Below are positions 16,352 through 27,001 of a stretch of DNA of 57,782 nt, in pieces. A program made the position numbers and the translations under genes. The notes beneath the pieces were generated by a model that ran no database searches, was not told where the DNA came from, and was given only the letters and a program-made list of their open reading frames with translations. This DNA comes from Actinomycetota bacterium. Its GTDB lineage: Bacteria; Actinomycetota; Thermoleophilia; Gaiellales; Gaiellaceae. The stretch is taken from NCBI GenBank assembly GCA_005884575.1, contig VAWW01000004.1:489-58270 (forward strand), given 5' to 3'. Each line of letters opens with the position of its first letter. The first letter of the stretch is position 1.

Positions 16352-16543
16352 TCAGGCCGCTTCGACGTCGTGCTCGCGGCCGTCGAGGCGATCCTCGAAG
16401 AACCGCCGCAGCGCCTCACCGGTGACCGTGGTCGGATGCCGGGGGCGGCGCGGCTCGAGGCGCACGATTCGAACGGTGGGCTCCGACCCGCCGTAACAGC
16501 GGGCGTAGCACTCGGCTTCGCTCAGAGGACGGAGCCGGATCAT
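16352..16543 (-). CDS. Small conserved-looking protein of unknown function
   Basis: 63 residues from ATG 16543 (MIRLRPLSEAECYARCYG), ending DGREHDVEAA. It has two closely spaced Cys (CYARC) and a basic middle, and no membrane segment. Codon use matches its neighbours, and it sits just upstream of and divergent to osmC. It could alternatively start at 16615, but that would overlap the osmC start. No function is suggested. Confidence 0.5.
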   Translation of the reverse strand: MIRLRPLSEAECYARCYGGSEPTVRIVRLEPRRPRHPTTVTGEALRRFFEDRLDGREHDVEAA

Positions 16544-16605
16544 CTGCGCCGCAGGGTACGGAGAGGGTCGGACGGTGGATCGCCCATTTTGCGCGAGGAT
16601 GGGGC

Positions 16606-17028
16606 ATGGCCGCAAAAGGGAAGGAATTCCGCTACGCCGTCTCGATCGAGCGGGACGGCCGCATCGGCGCCGAGGGACTGTCCCCGCTGGCGACGCCTGA
16701 CGGATGGTCGCCGGAGCACCTGGTGCTGGCGGGGCTCGTCCGCTGCTCCTTGACGAGCCTCCGCTATCACGCCGAGCGAATCGGCGTCGACGTCGTCGGA
16801 TCGGGCTCGGCGGCGAGCACGATCGCGAGGCGCGAGGCGGACGGCAGGTTCGCGTTCGCCGAGATCGAGCTCCGCCTCGATCTCGAGCTCGAGCCCGAGC
16901 CGCCGGGCGAGGAGCTCGCGGCCTTGCTCGCGAAGGCGGAGCGCGACTGTTTCATCGGCGCGTCCCTGACGGTAGGGCCGCGCTACCACTGGACGGTCAA
17001 CGGCAGGGACGTCGCGGCGGCTCTTTAA
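16606..17028 (+). CDS. OsmC/Ohr-family peroxiredoxin-like protein
   Basis: 140 residues with the OsmC fold signature SPEHLVLAGLVRCSLTSLR (redox Cys47) and the second redox Cys115 in AERDCFIGASL. Members reduce organic hydroperoxides with dihydrolipoyl or other thiols, or act in osmotic and oxidative stress. Length and motif spacing are normal, and both cysteines are retained. It is monocistronic, convergent with clpS. Confidence 0.88.
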   Translation: MAAKGKEFRYAVSIERDGRIGAEGLSPLATPDGWSPEHLVLAGLVRCSLTSLRYHAERIGVDVVGSGSAASTIARREADGRFAFAEIELRLDLELEPEPPGEELAALLAKAERDCFIGASLTVGPRYHWTVNGRDVAAAL

Positions 17029-17149
17029 GTACGCGCGACTAGACCGGGTCCCGCCCCGCCCCCCTTACCCACTTCGAGCGTATCGCGAAAAAACGCACCG
17101 ATGGGGTACGAGAACGTGCCGGAAGTGTGACTCTGTCGGGCGACGGCTC

Positions 17150-17434
17150 CTAGGTCTCGAGCGGCGCCATCGTCAGGCCCGACTCCTTGAGGCCCTGCCA
17201 GTACAGCTCCGCGGCCTCGCGGTGGCCCGACCAGACGATCGCCCGGCCGCTCGCGTGGATCCGGTCGGCGATTCGCAAGCCGCCCTCGTACGTCACGCCG
17301 GGAAGCACGCGCGACAGCGCGGCGGCGACGCCCTCGAACGTGTTGTGGTTGTCGTTGAGCACGATCACGTTCCAGGGTCGCCCGAGACCGGTGCCCGAGC
17401 CGGTGTCGATCCGCTCCTTCGTCGCAGGCGCCAC
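17150..17434 (-). CDS. clpS: ATP-dependent Clp protease adaptor ClpS
   Basis: 94 residues from GTG. The ClpS core is clear: PWNVIVLNDNHNTFEGV holds the DxNT-type N-degron pocket residues, then the RVLPG helix and GxREAAELYWQGLKESGLT at the C-terminal face that contacts the ClpA/ClpC N domain. It delivers N-end-rule substrates to the protease. No clp ATPase gene is nearby. The region 17029-17149 before it holds no gene I can support. Confidence 0.88.
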   Translation of the reverse strand: MAPATKERIDTGSGTGLGRPWNVIVLNDNHNTFEGVAAALSRVLPGVTYEGGLRIADRIHASGRAIVWSGHREAAELYWQGLKESGLTMAPLET

Positions 17435-17458
17435 GGGCGCATGGTAGAAGCCCAGTCA

Positions 17459-18622
17459 ATGAGCACGGTCACACTCGACGTCGAAGCCGTCCGCCGCCGA
17501 TTCTGCGCGCTTCGGACAGACCTCGTCTTCCTCGACGGCCCCGGTGGCACCCAGGTCCCCGACGAGGTGATCGAAGCCGTCTCGCGCTACTACCGAGAGG
17601 CGAACGCGAATTCCGGCGGCCCGTTCGAGACGAGCCGCCGAACGGACGCCGTCATCGCACAGGCACGGCTCGCGGCCGCCGAGTTTCTCGGATGCACGCC
17701 GGACGAGACGATCTTCGGCGCGAACATGACCTCGCTGAACTTCACGCTCAGCCGCACGGCGGCCCGTACGTTGCGGGCCGGCGACGAGATCCTCGTCACG
17801 AGGCTCGACCACGACGGGAACATCTCGCCATGGCTCGAGCTCGCGCACGACCTCGACCTCACGGTCCGCTTCGTCGACGTGCACGACGACACGACGCTCG
17901 ACTACGCAGACCTCGAGCGGAACCTCACCGAGCGCACCCGCGTCGTCGCCTTCCCGGTCGCGTCCAACGCCGTCGGGACGCTGACCGACGTGCGGCGCGT
18001 CGTGGAGCTCGCCCACTCGGCCGGGGCGCTTGCATGGGCCGACGCGGTGCACTACGGACCGCACGGTCCCATCGACGCCGCCGACTGGGGTGTCGACGTC
18101 CTCATCTGCTCGCCGTACAAGTTCTTCGGCCCGCACCTCGGGCTCGCGTTCGGGCGCGCCGAGCTACTCGAGTCGTGGCGCCCCTACAAGGTGCGACCGT
18201 CGGCGCTCGAGCCGCTCGGCCATCGGTTCGAGACCGGGACGCTCGCGCACGAGCTGCTCGCCGGCTTCGTCGCCGCGGTCGACTACATCGGCTCGCTCGG
18301 CTGGGAAGCGATCACGACGCACGAACGCGAGCTCGGCAAGCGCTTCCTCGACGGACTGCCCGAGCACGTGAGGCTCTACGGATTGCCGGCCGCCGAGGGA
18401 CGCGTGCCGACGTTCGCGTTCAACCTCGACGGACTGCCCGCCCGCGACGCGGCCGCGCGCCTCGGCGACCGCGGCTTCGCCGTCTGGCACGGCAACTACT
18501 ACGCGGTCGAGATCATGGAACGCCTCGGGCTCGGCGAAGAAGGCGCAGTCCGTGCAGGCTTCGTCCACTACAACACCGTGGACGAGGTCGATCGGCTGCT
18601 CGCGACGCTCCAGGAACTGTGA
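17459..18622 (+). CDS. Cysteine desulfurase-like PLP enzyme (class V aminotransferase fold)
   Basis: 387 residues. The PLP lysine sits in CSPYKFFGPH and the cofactor aspartate in WADAVHYGPH; the N terminus FLDGPGGTQVP is typical of the cysteine-desulfurase-like (TIGR01976) group. The catalytic Cys loop of true NifS/IscS desulfurases is not obvious, so the physiological reaction is uncertain. ATG 17459 is used. The gene overlaps the following M20 peptidase start (GTGA), so the two are co-translated. Confidence 0.85.
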   Translation: MSTVTLDVEAVRRRFCALRTDLVFLDGPGGTQVPDEVIEAVSRYYREANANSGGPFETSRRTDAVIAQARLAAAEFLGCTPDETIFGANMTSLNFTLSRTAARTLRAGDEILVTRLDHDGNISPWLELAHDLDLTVRFVDVHDDTTLDYADLERNLTERTRVVAFPVASNAVGTLTDVRRVVELAHSAGALAWADAVHYGPHGPIDAADWGVDVLICSPYKFFGPHLGLAFGRAELLESWRPYKVRPSALEPLGHRFETGTLAHELLAGFVAAVDYIGSLGWEAITTHERELGKRFLDGLPEHVRLYGLPAAEGRVPTFAFNLDGLPARDAAARLGDRGFAVWHGNYYAVEIMERLGLGEEGAVRAGFVHYNTVDEVDRLLATLQEL

Positions 18623-19911
18623 CCCTGGATCCCGTCGAGCTGACCCGGGAGCTCATCCGCTTCGACACGACGAATCCGCCGGGCAACGAAGAGACCTGCG
18701 TCGCGTACGTCGAGAACATCCTCAGCGACGCGGGAATCCAGAGCGAGCGGCACGAAAAGGAGCCGGGCCGGCCGAACCTGATCGCGCGCACCGCCGGCGA
18801 CGGCACGCCGCTCGTGCTCTACGGCCACGTCGACGTCGTCACGACCGCCGGCCAGCGATGGACTCGGCCGCCGTTCGGCGGCGACCTCCACGACGGCTGC
18901 GTCTGGGGCCGCGGCGCGCTCGACATGAAGAGCGGCGTCGCGATGCTCGTCACGGCGTTCCTCCGCGCTCACCGGGAAGGGGTCGAAACGCCGGTCGTCC
19001 TCGCGATCCTCAGCGACGAGGAAGACGGCGGCGACGCAGGCGCACGCTTCCTCGCGGAGGAGCGGCCCGAGGTGTTCGGCGGCGCGCGCCACGCGCTCGG
19101 CGAAATGGGCGGCGAGACGCTGCACATCGCGGGTCGGCGCTTCTACCCGATCCAGGTCGGCGAGAAGCAGATGTGCTGGTTGCGCGGAATCATCCGCGGG
19201 CCCGGCGGGCACGGCGCGCTCGGCGTGCGGCGCAGTGCGATGGCGCGGCTTGGCAACGTCCTCCGCGCGCTCGACCGCACCCAGCCGCCCGTCCACGTGA
19301 CGCCGATCGCGCGCGACTGGATCGAGGGAATGGCTGCGGCGCTGCCGCGGGCGCAGGCGGTGCTCCTGCGACGGCTGCTCGATCCGCGGACGGCTGACCT
19401 CGCGCTACGCGTGCTCGGCCCGCAGGGCCGCGTCCTCAGCCGCGTGCTGCGCAATACCGCGAGCGCGACGATCGTGCGCGGCGGCGAGAAGATCAACGTC
19501 ATCCCGAGCGAGGTCGAACTGCAGGTCGACGGCCGCCTCCTGCCCGGGTACACGCCCGAGGACCTGATGGTCGAGCTCGCGCAGATCGTCGGCGACGGCG
19601 TCGAGTGGGAAGTGATCCGGCACGACCCCGGGCCGGCCGAGCCAGACCTCGACTTCTACGAGCCGCTCGCCGAGATCCTCCGTGAGCTCGATCCGGGCGC
19701 AGTGCCGGTGCCGATGCTGCAGCCCGGGGTCACCGACGGGCGCTTCCTGTCCCGGGCCGGCATCCAAACGTACGGCTTCCTGCCGCTGCGGTTGCCGGAG
19801 GGGTTCGACCCGGTCTCGCTGATCCACGCGGCAGACGAGCGCGTGCCTGCCGACGCCGTGCGCTGGGGCACGGACGCCGTCTTCCGCGCGATCGAGCGCT
19901 ACCCCGGATGA
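18619..19911 (+). CDS. M20-family metallopeptidase / deacetylase
   Basis: 430 residues, GTG start in a GTGA overlap. The M20 metal-binding motifs are GHVDVV, GRGALDMKSG and LSDEEDGG. The dimerisation domain begins near GPGGHGAL, and the final zinc ligand is in SLIHAADERVP. Such enzymes hydrolyse peptides or N-acyl amino acids (ArgE/DapE/CPG2-like) in the cytosol; substrate unknown. It lies between the PLP enzyme and the epimerase with 4-nt overlaps on both sides, so the three form one operon. Confidence 0.88.
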   Translation: MTLDPVELTRELIRFDTTNPPGNEETCVAYVENILSDAGIQSERHEKEPGRPNLIARTAGDGTPLVLYGHVDVVTTAGQRWTRPPFGGDLHDGCVWGRGALDMKSGVAMLVTAFLRAHREGVETPVVLAILSDEEDGGDAGARFLAEERPEVFGGARHALGEMGGETLHIAGRRFYPIQVGEKQMCWLRGIIRGPGGHGALGVRRSAMARLGNVLRALDRTQPPVHVTPIARDWIEGMAAALPRAQAVLLRRLLDPRTADLALRVLGPQGRVLSRVLRNTASATIVRGGEKINVIPSEVELQVDGRLLPGYTPEDLMVELAQIVGDGVEWEVIRHDPGPAEPDLDFYEPLAEILRELDPGAVPVPMLQPGVTDGRFLSRAGIQTYGFLPLRLPEGFDPVSLIHAADERVPADAVRWGTDAVFRAIERYPG

Positions 19912-20640
19912 AGATCCTCGTTCTCGGCGGCACCCATTTCCTCGGGCGCGCGTTCGTGGACGCGGCCCTCGGTGCGGGTCACGAGCCGACGTTGTTCACG
20001 CGAGGCCGGACGAATCCGGGGTCTCTTCCCCGAGGCCGAGCACCTCCACGGCGACCGCGAGCGCGACCTGGCCGCGCTCGACGGCCGGACATCGGATGCC
20101 GTCGTCGACACGAGCACCCACCGGCCGGGGGTCGCCCGGCTGTCTGCAAATGCGCTGCGTGACCGCGTCGGCCGTTACCTCTACATCTCGAGCATCTCCG
20201 CGTACGGCGACCTTTCCACGCCGCCGGTCGAGGGCGCGCCGACCGCATCGGAGCCGGCCGAGGAGTACGGCCCACTCAAGGCGGCCTCGGAACGCGAGGT
20301 CGAGCACGTGTTCGGCGACCGCGCGCTGATCATTCGCCCGGGCCTGATCGTCGGTCCGCACGATCCGACCGGCCGCTTCACGTACTGGTCGCATCGCCTG
20401 GCGCGCGGCGGCAACGTTCTGGCGCCCGGATCGCCCGAGGACGAGAAGCAGTTCATCGACGTCCGCGATCTGGCCGAGTGGATGCTGCGGATGCTCGAGC
20501 GCGAGGCGGGTGGAATCTACAACGCGACGGGCGAACCGATCCCGTTCGGACGGCTGCTCGAGGCGTGCGAGGGCGACGCGCAGATCGTCTGGATGCCGAG
20601 CGAGCGGCTCGTCGCCGCGGGCGTCGGCGAATGGATGGTG
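19908..20640 (+). pseudogene. NAD-dependent epimerase/dehydratase, frameshifted and 3'-truncated
   Basis: It begins MKILVLGGTHFLGRAF, an extended-SDR nucleotide-binding motif. In the G-run at 20018-20022 (CCGGGGTCT) the frame slips by one. The family sequence then continues in the next frame (FPEAEHLHGDR, RYLYISSISAYG, RPGLIVGPHDPTGRFTYW, YNATGEPIPFG) to about GVGEWM. There the reading runs straight into the antisense 3' end of the GH13 gene. About 90 C-terminal residues expected for the family are absent. One spurious base plus a deletion at the gene junction would explain both faults. Confidence 0.75.
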
Positions 20641-22104
20641 CTAGTCGACCGCCAGGAGGAGGCCGCATGCGGGATTCAGGGTCCCGTCGAACTCCCCGCC
20701 GGTCGTCAGCAGCGGCCGGCCCTCCACGTCCAGCTTCGCCGCACCCCGGCCGAGGTTCACGGCCACGACAGTGCGCTCGCCGCGGCGCCAGATCCACACG
20801 TCCTTCGGCGAGGGCAGCTCCTCGTACGCCCCGAGCCGCAGGTCGGGCGACGCGCGGCGAAGTGCGATCAGCTCGCGGGTGAAGTTCAGCGTCGAGTCCG
20901 GATCCGCCCGCTGCTCCTCGACGTTGCGTGACGTGTCCTCGAGCGGGAGCCACGGGTCACGCCAACCGCCGTCACCGGGCGTCCACGGCATGGGCGTCCG
21001 TCCCGGATCGCGCGACGGCTCGGCGACGTCACGCAGCCGGTCCGTCGGCACGCCTCCGTCCGGCAGCGCGAGCTCGTCGCCGTAGTAGAGGAACGGCGTG
21101 CCGCGGAGGCCGAGCAGGATCAGCAGCACGCAGCGGGCGAGCGCGTCGTCGCCGTCGCACCACCGCGACATGAAGCGGCCGACATCGTGGTTCGACCCCG
21201 TCCAGCACGGCCACGCGGCCGCAGGAAGCAGCCGTTCCGTGTTCGCCACAATCGTCCGCATCGGCCGGGCGCTCAGCGGCTCGTGGACGAGCGCGAAGTT
21301 GAACGCGAGATTCAGCTCGTCGTCGCCGCTGCCGTAGAACTTCGCCCATCCTTCGAGATCGAGCACGTAAGCCTCACCGACGAGGATGCGCGGAGGCTCG
21401 TACGTCTCCGCCAGCGCCCGCCACCGCTTCAGGATGTCGTGCGCCTCCGGCTGGTTCATCGAGTGGATCCGGTGCGCGCCCTCGCGCGCTTCGACGTCGA
21501 TCACGTCGTCCCGCAGCCGACGGTCGTGGATCAGGGCATGCGCGACGTCGATCCGAAAGCCAGCGACGCCGCGGTCGAACCAGAAGCGCAGGATGCGGTC
21601 GAACTCGTCGCGTACGTCCGGGTTCCACCAGTCGAGGTCGGGCTGCGCGCGCGCGAAATTGTGCAGGTAGTAGCGGCCGCGTTCGTCGTCGAGGGTCCAC
21701 GCCGGCCCGCCGCCGAACGCGGCGAGCCAGTTGTTCGGGATCTCGTCCTGCCAGACGTAGAGGTCCGGCCGCTCGCGGAACCACAGGTGCCGGTCGGACG
21801 TGTGGTTCGGGACGAGGTCGAGCAGCACGCGGACGTTCCGCCGCGCTGCGTCGGCGACGAGCCGGTCGAGGTCGTCGAGCGTCCCGAGGTCGGGGTGGAC
21901 GCCGGTGTAGTCGGAGACGTCGTAGCCCCAGTCGATGTTGGGCGACGGGTTGATCGGGTTGAGCCAGATCCCGTCGACGCCGAGCCACTCGAGGTAGTCG
22001 AGCTTCTCGACCACCCCGCCGAGGTCGCCGATCCCGTCGCCGTTCGAGTCGGCGAATGAGCGGGGATATATCTGGTAGAGGACGCCCTCGCGCCACCACG
22101 TCAT
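20641..22104 (-). CDS. GH13-family alpha-glucosidase (oligo-1,6-glucosidase type)
   Basis: 487 residues from ATG 22104 (MTWWREGVLYQIYPRSF), the classic GH13_23/31 opening. Catalytic residues are visible: nucleophile Asp in GFRIDVAHAL, acid/base Glu in LVGEAYV, and the transition-state Asp in SNHDVGR, with FLYYGDEL and RTPMPW behind. A stretch after DRHLWF is about ten residues shorter than usual (the SSRDxxKRDWYxW region), possibly another in-frame loss. It cleaves alpha-glucosides such as trehalose- or maltose-derived oligosaccharides in the cytosol. Confidence 0.88.
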   Translation of the reverse strand: MTWWREGVLYQIYPRSFADSNGDGIGDLGGVVEKLDYLEWLGVDGIWLNPINPSPNIDWGYDVSDYTGVHPDLGTLDDLDRLVADAARRNVRVLLDLVPNHTSDRHLWFRERPDLYVWQDEIPNNWLAAFGGGPAWTLDDERGRYYLHNFARAQPDLDWWNPDVRDEFDRILRFWFDRGVAGFRIDVAHALIHDRRLRDDVIDVEAREGAHRIHSMNQPEAHDILKRWRALAETYEPPRILVGEAYVLDLEGWAKFYGSGDDELNLAFNFALVHEPLSARPMRTIVANTERLLPAAAWPCWTGSNHDVGRFMSRWCDGDDALARCVLLILLGLRGTPFLYYGDELALPDGGVPTDRLRDVAEPSRDPGRTPMPWTPGDGGWRDPWLPLEDTSRNVEEQRADPDSTLNFTRELIALRRASPDLRLGAYEELPSPKDVWIWRRGERTVVAVNLGRGAAKLDVEGRPLLTTGGEFDGTLNPACGLLLAVD

Positions 22105-22126
22105 GGGGCGCGAGACTAGCCCCGGG

Positions 22127-22309
22127 CTAGCGGTCGCGCGGGCCGAACGGCGGTCCGTACTCGCCCGGTGGGTTCGAGCCCGGCAGGTCGCCGGTCCACG
22201 GAGGCGGCTCGCGCGTGCCGGACTCCGTCCGCTCGCGCCCGCAGCGCCGGCACCAGAGCGTTGTGATGCCGTCGCGCTCGTCACCCACGACTGACCAGCT
22301 GTGGCTCAA
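22127..22309 (-). CDS. Small Cys-pair protein, unknown function
   Basis: 60 residues from a TTG start: SHSWSVVGDERDGITTLWCRRCGRE is followed by a Pro/Gly-rich tail ending GPPFGPRDR. A single CxxC pair resembles half of a zinc ribbon. It lies immediately upstream of the GH13 gene on the same strand. The start codon is weak and the ribosome site poor, so it is a tentative call. Confidence 0.4.
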   Translation of the reverse strand: MSHSWSVVGDERDGITTLWCRRCGRERTESGTREPPPWTGDLPGSNPPGEYGPPFGPRDR

Positions 22310-22352
22310 CGGGATGCAGAGGAGTCCCCGGAGTCACATCAACGTTCAGTAT

Positions 22353-23192
22353 CTAGGGTGCGGCGGCCGCGGCGGCGCGCTTCCACCGCTCGTGGTCGCG
22401 GCGGATCAGATCCGCGTCGGCGCCGCGCGCGTCGGCGATGTCGACAGTCAACAGCTGAAAGCGGACGATGTCGACCACGGGATCACGCGTGGGAACGAGC
22501 GTCGCGTCGCAGCCGAGCTCCCGCAGCGCCGCGACTGCGGAGCCCGCACGGTCGGCGGCGCGTCCTTCGCCCTCGAGCACGAACGCGCGCACCGACTCGT
22601 CGACCGCAGCGAGGTGGCCGTGCAGCAGCTGCTCCGTCTCGTACGCTTCAGCGGCGACCCAGGCTCCCTCGCGCAGCTTCAGCACCGCCTCCTGCGCCGT
22701 CGGCCAGTCACGGCCGGCCCCGGCGACGAGCCAGCGCTCGTGCTCCGAGACGGGGAACCGCTCGCCAGCGAGCACTTCCGCGACCGCGTCAGGCAGCCAG
22801 GAGACGTCCTCCCCGCGCAATGCCGCCAGCGCCGCGACCGCGCACGTGTAGCTCGCCGTGTGGCACCAGCTCGTCTCGATACCGGGCGTAGCGACGATGA
22901 CTTTGTGGCTTAGAGCCACAAGGGCTCCGTCGGGATTCCCGGTCACCAGCCATTTCTCGCCGGGCCAGGCGCGCACGGCTTCGACCGTCAGCGCCGTGTC
23001 GCCTTCGTGGCTCACAGCCACAAGCACGTCCGTGTCGCGCTCCGGCCGCAGCACGAGCTCGAGCGCCTGCACCGCGTCGCCGCCGGTCTGCGCGGCGTGG
23101 AACGACGTCCCGCACCCCGTGAAGAGGGCACGTCCGGGGAGCCGGAGGTCCGTCGGCACATTGCGCAGCCACTCCGGCTGGAGTCCGATCAT
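22353..23192 (-). CDS. SIS-domain sugar isomerase (GlmS/AgaS-like, no glutaminase domain)
   Basis: 279 residues from ATG 23192. There are two SIS halves: LFTGCGTSFHAAQ and VAVSHEGDTALT in the first, and LVAGAGRDWPTAQEAVLKLREG with EQLLHGHLAAV in the second. It would act on a phosphosugar (aldose/ketose isomerase or deaminase). Two spots (22898-22922 and 23003-23024 on the plus strand) carry the palindrome GTGGCTNNNAGCCAC found in the intergenic repeat at 46.65 kb. There the codons are CTT, GCT, CTA and AAA, unlike the rest of the gene. The protein still reads as a sensible SIS fold. Confidence 0.82.
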   Translation of the reverse strand: MIGLQPEWLRNVPTDLRLPGRALFTGCGTSFHAAQTGGDAVQALELVLRPERDTDVLVAVSHEGDTALTVEAVRAWPGEKWLVTGNPDGALVALSHKVIVATPGIETSWCHTASYTCAVAALAALRGEDVSWLPDAVAEVLAGERFPVSEHERWLVAGAGRDWPTAQEAVLKLREGAWVAAEAYETEQLLHGHLAAVDESVRAFVLEGEGRAADRAGSAVAALRELGCDATLVPTRDPVVDIVRFQLLTVDIADARGADADLIRRDHERWKRAAAAAAP

Positions 23193-23237
23193 CCTCTTCG
23201 TCTGTGCACCGGCCACCCGTCGATAGCATGGCAAGCG

Positions 23238-24500
23238 ATGGCGGTTTTCGAGCGGCGAACCCTCGACAACGGGCTGCGGGTGGTGACGGCGAACGTCGAC
23301 CAGGCCCAGTCCGTGACCTGCATGGTCATGCTCGCGGCGGGCTCGCGGTACGAGACCCGCGAGACGAACGGGATCGCGCACTTCGCCGAGCACATGTTCT
23401 TCAAAGGAACGGAGCGACGCCCGACCGCGAAGGACATCGCCGGCGAGATCGATTCGATCGGTGCCGAGTTCAACGCGTTCACCGGCAAGGAGTACACGGG
23501 CTACTACGTCAAGTGCGCCGCGGAGCACCGCGACGTCGCCCTCGACGTCCTCGTCGACATGCTCCGGCACTCGAAGTTCGACCCGGACGAGATCGAGCGC
23601 GAGAAGGGCGTGATCGTCGAGGAGATGAACATGTACTACGACACGCCCCGCGACTTCATCGGCGGCGTGTACGAGAACCTCCTCTACGGCGACCAGCCGC
23701 TCGGCTGGGACATCATCGGCCGCAAGGAGACGGTGCGCGGCGCGACGCGCGACACGTTCATGGACTACATCGGCCACTGGTACAAGCCGAGCCGGATGGT
23801 CGTCGGCGTCGGCGGCAAGATCGGCGACGGGCTGACAGAGCGCATCGACGAGCTGCTCGGCGACCTCGAGCCGGCCGAGACCGGCGAGCCGGATCCGGTC
23901 GCGCCGCACCAGAACGGCCGGGTCAGCGTCCACACGAAGCAGTCGGATCAGGCGCACATCTCGCTCGGCGTGCCCAGCTACCCGCTGCTGCATCCCGACC
24001 GGTACGCGCTGCAGCTACTCGCGACGATCCTCGGCGGCGGGATGTCGTCGCGCCTGTTCAGCGAGGTGCGCGAGCGGCGCGGCCTCGCGTACTACGTCTT
24101 CGGGCTCAACCACAGCTACACCGACGCTGGATCGCTCTACTCGCAGGCGGGCGTCGACATCAACCGGATCGACGAGGCCGTCTCGACGGTGGCGGCGGAG
24201 CTGAAAAAGGTCGCGCGCGAGTCGATCCCCGCCGAGGAGCTCGAGAAGGCGCGCAACTTCTCGAAGGGGCGGTTCGTGCTCCAGCTCGAGAGCCCGCAGG
24301 GGCTGATCATGTTCGGTCTGCGCAAGGAGGTGCTCGAGGAGGGCGCGCAGGATCCGGAGGACGTGCTGGCGGCGCTCGACAGGGTCACCGGCGACGACGT
24401 CGCCCGAGTCGCGCAGGATCTGATCGACGAGAAGCGGCTGCGACTCGCGGTAATCGGGCCGTTCGACGACGCCGACCGCTTCGAGCAGCTGCTCGACTGA
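23238..24500 (+). CDS. M16-family zinc metallopeptidase (processing-peptidase-like)
   Basis: 420 residues with the inverted zinc motif HFAEH (48-52) followed by MFFKGTERRP, and the distal glutamate in VIVEEMNMY. The C-terminal half has the R/Y substrate pair in LFSEVRERRGLAYYV. Homologues are the YmxG/PqqL-like peptidases often found next to pnp in Gram-positives. Here it stands alone after the divergent SIS gene. It is complete and of normal length. Confidence 0.9.
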   Translation: MAVFERRTLDNGLRVVTANVDQAQSVTCMVMLAAGSRYETRETNGIAHFAEHMFFKGTERRPTAKDIAGEIDSIGAEFNAFTGKEYTGYYVKCAAEHRDVALDVLVDMLRHSKFDPDEIEREKGVIVEEMNMYYDTPRDFIGGVYENLLYGDQPLGWDIIGRKETVRGATRDTFMDYIGHWYKPSRMVVGVGGKIGDGLTERIDELLGDLEPAETGEPDPVAPHQNGRVSVHTKQSDQAHISLGVPSYPLLHPDRYALQLLATILGGGMSSRLFSEVRERRGLAYYVFGLNHSYTDAGSLYSQAGVDINRIDEAVSTVAAELKKVARESIPAEELEKARNFSKGRFVLQLESPQGLIMFGLRKEVLEEGAQDPEDVLAALDRVTGDDVARVAQDLIDEKRLRLAVIGPFDDADRFEQLLD

Positions 24501-24579
24501 GCGCAGGCCGAGCCCGCGGCGGGGCCCGGCACAAGTCGGTCGGTGGGCCAGTCAGCACCTAGTCCCGGCGACCACCCGT

Positions 24580-24621
24580 CAGAGTGCTTTCAACCGACGC
24601 GTTCGCTCGCGCGGCACTCTG
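24580..24621 (+). other. Inverted repeat in the msrB leader
   Basis: CAGAGTGC (24580-24587) pairs perfectly with GCACTCTG (24614-24621) over a 26-nt loop, ending 34 nt before the msrB start. It may be a leader hairpin or an operator. The rest of 24501-24579 holds only a weak GC hairpin after the M16 stop. Confidence 0.35.
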
Positions 24622-24655
24622 TCAGAGGAACCGGACGGATGACGAAAGGAACGAG

Positions 24656-25048
24656 ATGCCGAAGATCGAGAAGACCGACGAGCAGTGGCGGGCCGAGCTG
24701 ACGCCCGAGCAGTACCAGGTACTGCGCCGGAAAGGCACCGAGCCCGCGTTCACGGGCGAGTACGACCACGTGTTCGAGCCCGGCACGTACCGCTGCGCCG
24801 GGTGCGGGACCGAGCTCTTCACGTCCGAGACGAAGTACGACTCCGGCTGCGGCTGGCCTGCGTTCTACGCGCCCGCCGATGCCGAGGCGATCGAGGAGGA
24901 GACGGATCTCTCCCACGGGATGCTCCGCACCGAGGTGCTGTGTGCGAGCTGTGGCGGCCACCTCGGCCACGTGTTCCCCGACGGCCCCGCACCGACCGGG
25001 CAGCGCTACTGCATCAACTCGGCGGCGTTGAAGCTCGAAGAGGAGTAA
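24656..25048 (+). CDS. msrB: Peptide-methionine (R)-S-oxide reductase
   Basis: 130 residues from ATG 24656, preceded by GAAAGGAACG. Zinc ligands are the pairs Cys47/Cys50 and Cys96/Cys99, the core is SGCGWPAF, and catalytic Cys119 lies in RYCINSAAL. It is a cysteine form; no UGA is present in the active site although the organism has selD. It repairs the R epimer of methionine sulfoxide with thioredoxin. It is convergent with acs, and only three bases separate the two ends. Confidence 0.94.
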   Translation: MPKIEKTDEQWRAELTPEQYQVLRRKGTEPAFTGEYDHVFEPGTYRCAGCGTELFTSETKYDSGCGWPAFYAPADAEAIEEETDLSHGMLRTEVLCASCGGHLGHVFPDGPAPTGQRYCINSAALKLEEE

Positions 25049-25051
25049 CGC

Positions 25052-26997
<1,946 letters not shown>

Positions 26998-27001
<4 letters not shown>

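Noticed and set aside
19908-20640. Programmed frameshift at the G-run in the epimerase gene
   Set aside because: There is no slippery heptamer, stimulatory hairpin or Shine-Dalgarno-like element, and the gene is also truncated at its 3' end. A single-base insertion is simpler.
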